From Nothopassalora personata (lineage: Eukaryota; Ascomycota; Dothideomycetes; Mycosphaerellales; Mycosphaerellaceae): a stretch of 64,000 nt of DNA. Shown one piece after another: positions 25,190 to 34,059 of the stretch. The notes under the pieces were generated by a model that did no database searches, was not told where the DNA came from, and saw only the letters and a list, made by a program, of their open reading frames with translations. The position numbers were made by a program, and so were the translations under genes. Each line of letters starts with the position of its first letter. Position 1 is the first letter of the stretch. Location of the stretch: NCBI GenBank assembly GCA_033816765.1, contig CM066292.1:868001-932000 (forward strand), written 5' to 3'.

Positions 25190-26234
25190 AAAGCTCCGGG
25201 CACGGCCGGTCGGCCTGCTCCGTCTCAAAGTTGTTGAGCAGTGCGGAGCTGGGTAGTTAGTCTACGACTACACACACCTACACGTCGCAGCCCAGCGCTC
25301 GACACAGCACTTATACCGTGCAAAGAATACCGCACCGTGTTAGATCTACGACCCCATCGTCCTCCATGTCCCGATGGGTGAGGTCACGTGCAACGTTTCG
25401 ATCGAGGACGCATACCTTGAGAACGTCAAGAACCTTCCGCACACCTTCTCTAAGCACGACTTTTAACGAGACGGCCGAGTACGCATACCTCGAGAACTTT
25501 CCGATCCTTAGCAATCCCTAACGCAAGCACACCACGTCGACCACCCGACCCCACTCGAGCAGCTCGTGGAATGCAAGCTGCAGGACCCACCGGCAATGTT
25601 GCAGTGGGCGAAGAGCAGTGGACGAAGAAGTGCTGGGACCAACACTATCCATGGGGCGATTCCGATGTGGTTGTTGAATGAAGGAATGAATATGAAGTAA
25701 ACGAACAACTTGATTGCTTGTTGTTAATACTATCTACTGGTGAATGAGGGTGTCCTGATATATCCTTCTGCGCCAAGATGTATGCGTATGCATCGAGTCA
25801 CATGGTACGGAAGTGAACGCTAATAGAACGCACTAGCAAACCCTATTACGTAGATGAATCCTATATGCCGACGCCGATATATCGGGGTAGCGACGGCCAA
25901 ATCTAACAGTGGTCGGTCGAGGAAAGAGTCAAGGAGCCGCTCCACCGCCACTTTATCGATAAGTGGAGGTGCTGCGAGACGGCTGGTAGGAGGCGCTGCC
26001 GCAGCTTCCCGAGAGGCAGACAAGCCGGCGGTCCAGCCACTGCTGCACTCTAACATAAGAACGCGGAGTTAGTGGAGACCGTACAGGGTCGAGAGCGAGA
26101 GTGCGATGTCTACTTTAGCAAAGTACGAGACATCGCGCTACTGATTTAGCAGGCGATGGAGGGCCGACCTATTATTAGAAGAGGATTAAGACAGTATACT
26201 GAAGCAGATACAGACGATTCTCTACTGAACCGAG
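25190..26234 (+). pseudogene. EB1/Bim1/Mal3-type microtubule plus-end protein, broken copy 1
   Basis: EB1 proteins bind growing microtubule ends through an N-terminal CH domain and recruit partners through a C-terminal EB-homology coiled coil. CH fragments are visible here in several frames: VVEQCGAG (25230-25253); then, after a gap that may be an intron, IYDPIVLHVPMGEV (25344-25385); EYAYLENF (25475-25498); PLEQLVECKLQDPP (25549-25590) and LQWAK; then KCWDQHYPWGDSDV (25630-25671). A solo LTR interrupts right there. After it, VGRGKSQGAAPPP resumes. A linker-like stretch, then ELVETVQG and a degraded FYFSKLRDIE-like block (26060-26155), and finally DSILKQIQTILY (26192-26227) give the EB-homology domain and tail. 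At least three frameshifts and several stops make it non-functional. The order of motifs makes the family assignment strong. Confidence 0.85.
25672..25908 (-). mobile_element. Undamaged solo LTR of family A inside the EB1 pseudogene
   Basis: 237 bp, starting TGTTGAATGAAGG and ending CAAATCTAACA. It is the inverted counterpart of the element 1 LTRs, with the same length and the same landmarks (CCCTATTACGTAGATGAATC, GCGACGGCCAAATCTAACA). It is flanked by the perfect duplication GTGGT (25667-25671 and 25909-25913). CpA/TpG are intact. It split the EB1 reading between the Asp-Val codons that end the CH domain and the Gly-Arg that follow. Confidence 0.92.
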
Positions 26235-26287
26235 GTAAGTTGCTTCTACGCAAAGCTGTTAAAACCTGCAGACTGCTAACTTTATAG
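26235..26287 (+). other. Spliceosomal intron remnant in EB1 pseudogene
   Basis: 53 nt with GTAAGT at the 5' end, a GCTAAC branch-site motif (26275-26280) and TTTATAG at the 3' end. It follows the LKQIQTILY tail motif and a Thr-Glu. Size and signals are typical of ascomycete introns. Its retention argues that the broken copy arose by DNA-level duplication or decay and not by retrocopying. Confidence 0.7.
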
Positions 26288-26548
26288 ACAATGTGCGTAG
26301 AGCAACACGGACTCGAGCATGTCGGCCCACCTTGGACAGTCGTCTTTACCTTGGAGCTTGCTAACACCAGGGGTGCCGTTGTTGTTACGACCGACCATGT
26401 TGATAAAATCGCGAGTTGATGTAGGCGTCTTGGTCTTTCGAGAAGGTGCAGCAGCCGACTCGGTCTGCTGTTGGCTCTGATCCCCGGCGAGAGTCTGCTG
26501 TGCCAGTGGTATCTCGAGTCCAGTGGTTTTGTCAGTGTCAGTGTTCAT
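26282..26548 (-). pseudogene. Possible Copia gag N-terminal fragment
   Basis: An 88-codon minus frame starting at 26548. It has a polar, low-complexity N-terminus followed by GVSKLQGKDDCPRWADMLES. That resembles the start of Copia gag (a Lys-Leu-x-Gly ... Trp ... Met-Glu-x-x-Leu pattern). It stops after eight more residues. No LTR or zinc knuckle is seen nearby. It could instead be an unrelated fragment. Confidence 0.35.
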
Positions 26549-27090
26549 CCATCACTGCAATGCACCAGCTAGGGGCCACTGCAAATACTCGCCGCGTTGC
26601 CCACTAGGTCGCGACTTGGTATGTTTGCTGTAGTCGCGTTAAGTGGCATCCACCAATAAGGTGTCGCGAGCACACGCAATGAACAGGATACAATCAGAGT
26701 TATGCGCGCAGTTGGATAGCGCGAGGGCGTCATAACCAGACAATGTGAGTAGATTGTTGTTTTAAGAGATCTACGAAGTCGCGAGAAGAGCGATATAAGC
26801 TACGCGTAAGCGCCCAAGGCAACTAGGGCCTTAGCATCCAAAGAACTGCTAGGACAAGCATCAAGTTTTATTCTTAGGAGGGCACGGAAGAAGCGGCTCT
26901 CAAGGAGGAGACATTCTAGGATCACGACGACGGCAGCGGCTTTAATAGCGAGACGGCCTCGGCAACCTGCGGTTCCACGCCGCCTCACATCGATGCAAAT
27001 AGCATTAGCGACGTGTACGATGCTGGCTACTCCCATAGCTGGACAGATACGATCAAGCAAATGCAAAGTCTGGAGTAGACTATGTTTGGT
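26549..27090. other. Undamaged spacer between EB1-like arrays
   Basis: Balanced DNA with no convincing gene. A weak EB1-tail-like reading (TIKQMQSLE) occurs at about 27050-27076, just before the linker repeats. It may mark another decayed EB1 end. Confidence 0.3.
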
Positions 27091-27413
27091 TGGAACGAGG
27101 CGATCAAAGCTTCGATGAAAGCGCAGCTCCCAGAACTAAGACCAAACAAGATGGCTAAGACGAGGCGCTGCCGCATCTGTCAAAGCTGAAAGCAGACAAG
27201 CCGCTTAGGATAAGGCGCTGTCGCAGCTCCTAGAGCTCGGAGCAGACAAGACGACCGGGACAACGCACTGCCGCGGCTCCCAGAGCGAAAAGCGGACAAG
27301 ATGGCTGGCTGGGACGACGCGGTGCCGCAGCTTCCAGTGCCAACATCAGACACCACGGCGGGAACGAGGCGACGTCGCAGCTCTCAGGGCTAAAAGCAGA
27401 CGAGCCGTCAGTG
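27091..27413 (+). repeat. About 50-bp tandem repeat derived from the EB1 linker
   Basis: Six imperfect units start at about 27091, 27159, 27209, 27259, 27313 and 27363. Each has the core GCGCTGCCGCAGCTCCCAGAG followed by AAAGCAGACAAG or a close variant. A single related copy sits in the linker of EB1 copy 1 (about 25990-26028). The array precedes a multiplied EB-homology array, matching the linker-then-coiled-coil order of the protein. Confidence 0.7.
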
Positions 27414-27433
27414 TAGGCACCGCTGCAATAGAA

Positions 27434-27990
27434 GAAGGCTGAGTTGGCGGGACCGTACATGACCCAGAGCGGCAGCGCGACTTCTACTGCAGCGAGCTAC
27501 GGGACATTGAGCCGCTCATTTATCAGGCGATGGAGGCTGAAAAGAAGGCTGAGTTGGCGGAGACTGTACAGGGCCTGTGCGACATCTCCTTCGGCAAACT
27601 ACGAGAATTTGAGTCGCTAATCCAGCAAACCACGGATGTTAAAAGGAATGCCGGATCGGTGAAGACCGTCCAGGCCTGCCCGACTTCTACTTCAGCAAAC
27701 TACCAGACATGGAGTCCTCATCCAGCAGGCGACGGACGTCGGAGAGAACGCTGAGTTGGTGGCGACCGTACAGAACCTGGACCGCGAGCGCGACTTCTAC
27801 TGCAGCAAACTACGAGACATTCAGTCGCCCATCCAGCAGACGCCGGAAGTCAAGAAGAACACTGAGTTCGTGAAGACCGTACAAGGCCTACACGACATCT
27901 CCGTCAGCAAACCACTAAAGATCGACCTACTATCCAGCTAGCAGTAGAGGAAGATAAGGGCAGTCTATGGAAGCAAATGCAGACTACTCG
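27434..27990 (+). pseudogene. EB1-type protein, broken copy 2: multiplied EB-homology units
   Basis: Five successive units start at 27434, 27545, 27647, 27747 and 27858, spaced 111, 102, 100 and 111 bp (111 bp = 37 codons). The best unit reads AELVATVQNLDRERDFY then CSKLRDIQ, the heart of the EB-homology helix. Others have lost 9-11 bp or shifted frame. After the last unit, VEEDKGSLWKQMQ (27949-27987) resembles the EB1 tail found once in copy 1. No CH domain precedes it directly. Two open frames remain (27530-27754 and 27756-27941), but the whole is unlikely to make EB1. Known EB1 proteins carry one such domain. Confidence 0.75.
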
Positions 27991-27994
27991 ACTC

Positions 27995-30560
27995 CCTCAC
28001 ACCTTCCTTCCTTCACTGTCCCATGCTAGACATCTTCCAATAGAAACCTCGCGTAGGCCACATTGTCTAAACGCACACTATATCCATTTAAGGCCTGTGC
28101 GTAATGTGCTCGCTGCTTGACGGGTCAATGCTAGTCTATAGCGCTTTTGGATGCAGGATCGACTCTACATAATACTCTCCACCGTTATTACTTTCTCCCT
28201 CCTCCTCTAACAAGGCCACGATCGAATTTTTTTCTCCCAGCTCCGTGCTCTCTCCCTCTCGCTCCTCTTATCCTTTCGTCACCTCTTTCCCTCACCCCCC
28301 TCCAACCCACACCCTCCGCCCCCCACGGCGCCAGCACCCTCCCTCCATCCCCTCTCGGACACGCCGCCACTGTCACCATGTTCGGTCCATCCAACCATTA
28401 ACATCACTCATAGCTGTTGCACCGACGTGGTACTGAGCATTGTTGTGTTGTGTTGTTGTTGCCAGCCAGGAAACTTGCACGGCACCGCACGGCACTGCAC
28501 CGCTCAACCTCACTTTCGACGTATCACTGCTGGCCAGACACTGGTACGTTTACTCGTAGGGTGGTGCGGAATGGCGTGAGCGATGATGAGGAGGAGGAGG
28601 GAGAGGACGTCCTGGTCCATCACATGATGATGATGACCCACCCAGTAAGTAAGCAAGAGAGATGTGGCGTTTTTCCTTCGGCGCCGGTCTAACCGAGAAA
28701 CGTTGAGGCATGTGACGTGGTGAGTGAGCGAGCCAAGCCAGTCATGCAGGCAATTAAGGAAGCGAGTGAGTCCACCAATTCATGACCGCTTTCCCCTCCT
28801 CTACTCCCCGTCTCTCATCATGTGACGACTATTATCACCATGGAATTTGAAGCTGGCACTGACGCTGACACTGCTCCTGGTCAGCCCTCCTTTCTAGCCG
28901 CTGTGGAATGGTTCTTGGTGAACATCGCATACAGCGTAAGGAACTCAGTAGATCCCATTCGACTGTTGGACGGAGTCTTGGCTCTGTCCTGCTCTGCCCT
29001 GTGCTGACATGGCCTGCCCTTGAAAGACCGGAAGAAGGCTGGTCTGTTTCGCCTTTGGGGAGGTGGACGAGCAGGAAGAGGGTGGCATGGGTTGGTTGAT
29101 TGGAATGCCGTCGGATCGTATTGGAGAGGTCATGCGGTAGGGAGGTGAATGGGTGGGTGGATGGGTAGATATTGGATGGTCTAGGCCTGGAAAGCCAGGT
29201 CTGCCACTATGCCACTCCGTATTTACATTCGTCGATGCATCGCTGGTGTGCTGCTCCAGACCTCGTCGTGTGGAAGGTAGGTTCCTCGCGTGTGAAGTGT
29301 TCTGTTTCTTGAAGCAGGCTTTTTGTGCCGTGATGTTAGGTGGAGTCTGTTCGGTTGTCCCCAGCCTTTCTCCGGCTCTAAGTAGGTGCGGTGCATTCAG
29401 CTTCGGCGCGGACTGTTGCGGACCCTTTCTCCCTCCTTACAAAGGATGGTCGGATTGGTTGTGGTGTGTGAGGTCTTTTTGGTTGACAGTAGTTCTTTAG
29501 GCGTTCTCTGTGGTGGCGAGGATCGTGAGCAAGGTTTCGGTGTGTGAGCCCCGCTTGTGTATGCTTCTGGGGAGGTGGATGAGATTGGGTGGCATTTTTG
29601 TTGGGAGGAAGTGAAAGTGACAGATCGGTACGGCTAGGCAGGGCTACCGAGACGATCATGATGATCCTGTGAAGTGGGAGACGTTAGAGTCGAGGGTCGC
29701 TCGCTTTGTGTAAAGTTTTCGTCTACTTGCCGTGAATTGCCGGATGATCTTGGACTTCTCCTTGTTGAGTTTGACGCCGATTCAGAGGAGTGAGAGAAAG
29801 CAGGGGGGGCAGTCAATGGATGTGAACTGGTGTCGAGTGTCGTGACTACCAGCAGTAGACATAATCGATGGCACTAGCACTCCCCCTGGCGGGTTGCGAG
29901 TGGTATCCCAGAGGATGCTTCCGGCAGTTAGGCTCGTTAAGATGCACCACGCCGCTTATTCTCTCGATATCGCTATTGCTCTGCTCTCGTGATGCGTGCA
30001 AAGCTGTTATTGAGTTGCGGCAGAACAAGATGCGCACATCTTTGTAGTAAGGCTTTTCGAAAGGACAAGACACAAGCAGCCCGGAGTGGCGAGGTTGTGT
30101 CGAAAGATCCCGCAGGCCACATTTGCGCCCCGCAGATTGGATGCGATGAAGAGTTGGAGCCTTTGTTTGGCATTGCTTGGCATGTTTGACTTATGACTTT
30201 GTAGACCTTCCGCCGTCATTCGATTGTTGACCAGGTTCATTCGTACTGGAGACCTTATCGGAGCGAGCCAAAGAGCCGCCTGATACACCAGAAGCCTGCC
30301 ATTTGTAGGAGTCCCGAATGTGATATGCGAAGGCCTAATCAATGCCAACACGATTCCCTCGCATGGCGTCCCATGCGAGGGAAACATAACTCATCTTCAA
30401 GCGTCCTAGAAGAAAGATATGCGTTTCGTGGGGCGACTGAGCAGGATTCGCAGGAAAAACAACAAGATAGAAGGAGTTGGTTTGAGGGAGAGGTAACAAA
30501 GTTGGAAGAACGGGTTGGATATAGTACTTACTCTTGCCACGGCCACGAAGAGACTTGAAT
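27995..30560. other. Balanced-composition DNA, no gene recognised
   Basis: Pyrimidine-rich stretches (about 28190-28330) and many short frames on both strands (for example 28822-29007 and 29153-29500 on plus, 30007-30387 on minus). None has a recognisable domain or consistent start and splice context. These may be relics of host genes like the EB1 wreck upstream. I see nothing nameable. Confidence 0.4.
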
Positions 30561-31126
30561 CATATCGCTGTACTGCTTCCCTATCATTGATCGCGTGGTG
30601 CTTTTCAGAAAGACAAGTCGAAAGTGCTTTCGTAAACACGAAGTGTAGTCAGCAGATCGGTTCTTGGTGCTGAAGCATATCGCTGTACTGAATCCATGTG
30701 TGTGATCGCGTGGTGCTTTGTAGAAACACAAGTCGAAAGTGCTTTCGGAAACGCGAAGTGTGGTTACTAGATCGGTTCTTGGTGCTAAAGCATATCGCTG
30801 TACTGCATCCCTACACCTGATCGCGTGCTGCTTTTTAGAAAGACAAGTCGAGAGTGCTTTCGGACACGAGATGTGTGGTGAGCAGATCAGTCCTTGGTAC
30901 TGAATCATATTGCTATACTGGATCGCGGTGATTGATCTCGTTGTGCTTTATAGAAACACACGTCGAGAGTGCTGTCGGAAACGAGAAGTATAGTCAGCAG
31001 ATCGGTTCTCGGTGCTAAAGCATATCGCTGTTCTTAATCGAGTTGTGCTTTGCAGAAACACAATTCGAAAGTGCTTTCGGAAACGATAAGTTCGGTTCGC
31101 AGATCGGTTCTTGGCACTGAGGAACA
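30561..31126. repeat. 115-bp tandem repeat, 5 copies
   Basis: Units start at CATATCGCTGTACT at 30561, 30676, 30791, 30906 and 31021, exactly 115 bp apart. The last unit lacks about 10 bp. Each carries a hairpin of the form CGAAAGTGCTTTCG or a variant, plus GCAGATCGGTTCTTGG. 115 is not a multiple of three, so the minus-strand frames across it are by-products. It is satellite-like. No flanking target duplications were seen. Confidence 0.93.
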
Positions 31127-31789
31127 AAGACATGGGGCCTTTTGAATAGTCGGTAACCGGGACGCCGATGAGAGCACGATGCGACATCTCTTTCGAGCGA
31201 TCGATGTGTTGCAAATAACATCGTGTGCAGTGAGAACCAATCTTTGGGAGATGTACTGATAGTGACAATTAGACCGCGGGCAAGGCCACCAGTTTTTGGC
31301 GCTAATCCCAACTGAGGAGATACCTGAGGCGCCAGCCCTCCGAGCTTCCACTACTCTGTGTTTCCAGTAGCTCGGTATGCTAAAGTGGTATCGTGATTCT
31401 TGATCTCATTCTCGACAAGTCCATGTACGCTGGCTACTGCAGCCTTGGGATGGTCTATTGAACACTAAGCATTGCGCGATGGTCGTTAGGGATGGGTGTC
31501 ATGTCGATGACTTCGACCTACGTCACTGTCGCAGGAAGGTGTGGTGGTGCATGTGAGAGCTGCATTCAGCTAGGTATGCGGTCGCGAATCTCCTATAAGT
31601 GTTCTACATGGATGATCGATCGATGCAGCTGCTAATGAGCGCTTAGTGTGAAGGGTCGAAATGTTTCCCAAGATCCCAGGTAAGACCGACAGGCGACACT
31701 TATTATTTGTTTGCTGTCGTCATGCAAGATAAAAACCATGTGCTGTCCGCGCTCTTCCTTCGCTCCGTATGTGAAGATGCATGCACATG

Positions 31790-32173
31790 CTACTGGTTAT
31801 CCGACACGGCGGGCTCTCGCGTCGTCTTATTACTGCCAGTCGTGTTTTCTTGTCCGTGCTGTGCAATGTCCCCAACACCAACACGGCCATTGTTTGACTG
31901 CTCCTGCTCTTTCTCCTCCGCCGTGGCCCGCAGCGAATTCTTGTCCTCCTCTTCTCGGCCAGCAAAGATCAGGCCGCCAATCGCGATGGGAGTTTCAGGT
32001 GGGAGGTGGTGCAGCTGCGCACGGTTTCCTTCAGCCAGCAGAGCTCTCTCCCGCGCCTGATGTTCTAACCGCAGCGCTCGAAGAAGGGTATCGGTATCGC
32101 TCGGGCCAGGGTCCATGTATTCCAAGCCTTCAGAGCCTTCTCTTACTCGATTCGCATCATCGCTGCCCGCCAT
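31790..32173 (-). CDS. Hypothetical small acidic protein
   Basis: A 127-codon minus frame. The product is hydrophilic, Glu/Arg/Gln-rich and probably helical in the middle (LLRALRLEHQARERALLAEG), with no signal peptide or membrane segment. The composition looks more protein-like than the overlapping plus frame (31711-32286), which runs into a GT/GC microsatellite and becomes Arg-Val repeats. The start lies just downstream (minus sense) of that microsatellite. No family recognised. Confidence 0.27.
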   Translation of the reverse strand: MAGSDDANRVREGSEGLEYMDPGPSDTDTLLRALRLEHQARERALLAEGNRAQLHHLPPETPIAIGGLIFAGREEEDKNSLRATAEEKEQEQSNNGRVGVGDIAQHGQENTTGSNKTTREPAVSDNQ

Positions 32174-32188
32174 GTGACGTGCTATACC

Positions 32189-32253
32189 GCGTGCGTGTGC
32201 GTGTGCGTGTGCGTGTGCGTGTGGGTGTTCGTGTGCGTGTGCGTGTGCGTGTA
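32189..32253. repeat. GTGTGC microsatellite
   Basis: Repeated GCGTGT hexamers with a few interruptions. Confidence 0.9.
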
Positions 32254-32514
32254 CATGTACGTACTGCGGCGAAACTTGACTTGTGATGAGTATTGTGATC
32301 TGGTCTGCTGTCGTGTGAGGGTCTGGCGACGGAAGCCGCGGGTGAGAGCGGCGATGGTCGTCAAGTCTGTACAGATTGCTGCCAGTTGACTCACTGTAAT
32401 GATACCACTGCGGCGGTGTTGCACTGCCAAGGACTGGGGAAGATGTCGCTCTCGGTAATTTAGTAACGATCGCCGCTACGTAGAATGGTCACTGCTTAAG
32501 ATGGTTCAGCGTTG

Positions 32515-33243
32515 CGCGGATTTGAAATAGCCTAGATTTTAACTTATGTGAATTTGGCCTTATTTATGCTGAGTTAGTTGCGCCTATATTATAGTTATCT
32601 CTATATAGTCTCTACTTAGATTTTTTTAGATAGGTATACGTTATAGTTAGTATAATATTATATAGTAGTTAATTCTTATAGCCTACTAGAAGAACATATA
32701 TAGCTAATGTAAATAGCTAACCTCTATAGACTAGCCTATATAATTTCTATCTACTTCTATTTTTATATAATATTTCATATTTACGTATAGAGTAGTACGT
32801 AAATATATAGAGATATTAACATAGAGTTACTTTTTTGTAATAAGGCATAGTAGTAGTAATTATTTTTATAGTCTAGTACTAGCTAATTGTAGCTAGAGCT
32901 ATAAAAGCTTAGTTTTATAAGTTAGCATAGTATCTTATAAATAATAGTAATAGTAAGAGTCAATGTTATAATCTAACTTTAATTAGAGTATAGCCTATTA
33001 AAGCTAAGGTATCTACTACCAAGAAATAGGTAACTTTAATTAGTTACCTATAGCTGTTTTTCTTATACTAGCCTTAAGTATTAGATCTATAACTAGAATA
33101 TATTATATACTTTTAAAACAACTACTATATAAGCCTAAATTAAGTAATAGTAATAAATTTACTATAATCTAATAGTTAGAAGTCTAATAGACGCTTAATA
33201 AGACTCTACTATAGCCTAGCTAAAGAGGCGTCTTTAAAGTATA
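32515..33243. other. RIP-damaged DNA, left flank of Copia element 3
   Basis: Composition changes abruptly near 32515 from balanced to TpA-rich. There is no recognisable gene. It continues after the element at 38868. Confidence 0.5.
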
Positions 33244-33248
33244 GTTTA

Positions 33249-33495
33249 TGTTAAGATGTAGCATCTCAAGGGAAGCTAATAGTTAGGTTATGATCTGATA
33301 GCCTAAGGCATCTACGATGACTTAGCTTGTCGGAAGACACCTTCTCTCCCCTTTAGCTTAGATAGACATCTAACACAATCAACGCATTAGTTCCTGATAT
33401 ATTGCTGCATGCCCTGTGGCTATTAGCTAGTTAAAGATTGATCTCTTACTCTACTCCGCTGCTAACTACGTATCCTGTTAGGTCTTAACTTAACA
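33249..33495 (+). repeat. 5' LTR of Copia element 3
   Basis: TGTTAAGATGTAGC to CTTAACTTAACA. It matches 38616-38862 base by base apart from scattered transitions. Confidence 0.93.
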
Positions 33496-33510
33496 GGTTA
33501 TAAGCCCGGG
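33496..33510 (+). promoter_or_regulatory. Primer-binding site of Copia element 3
   Basis: GGTTATAAGCCCGGG adjoins the LTR end. It is the same as in element 2 and is a RIP-altered form of the site in the young element at 58401. Confidence 0.75.
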
Positions 33511-34059
33511 TTTGTATAGGAGTAAGAGCAATCTATATTAGTATAGGTTACTTGTATCCCTTGCTATTATAGTAGAAAACATCTAGGAAGCAGAAGTCTA
33601 CCCTATCTGTCCTATTAAGGAGCTTAGTTTAATACTAAGTGACAGGTAATCTAGAAAAGGACTCTATACGGCTTACTATAAGCTAATACCTTAAAGACAC
33701 TCTGTAGGCAGAACTGCATCGAGATACTATTAAGAAGGACTTTAAGTAAGTCATTTGGAACTCTACTAGGAGAGATAGACCTGTGTCCTAGCTCCGAGAC
33801 TACACCGCTCTTTCTTTACCCTACTAAGCAGGCCTTAGTATCTACACCTACGAACCTTACTATTCTACACTAAAAGCCTTAGTAGGACCTAAGCTACGAC
33901 CTTAAAGTATATACACCTTGTTTTATTACATTTAATTCATTATAGATTTACACTAAGAGAAAGGAGAAGAGAAGGGAACTAAAATCCCAATTCTTAGGAG
34001 AGACAACTAGAAGAGATAGTTCAACCTTTAGAGATACAAGATAGAGAGTTAGTTAGCAT

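Noticed and set aside
30561..31126. CRISPR array
   Set aside because: The units are full tandem copies without unique spacers, and the genome is fungal.
30528..31351. Several overlapping minus-strand frames with recurrent peptides
   Set aside because: They are translations of the 115-bp tandem repeat, whose unit does not keep reading phase.
31711..32286. 191-codon plus-strand frame ending in Arg-Val repeats
   Set aside because: The last quarter is a translated GTGTGC microsatellite and the rest has no recognisable features.
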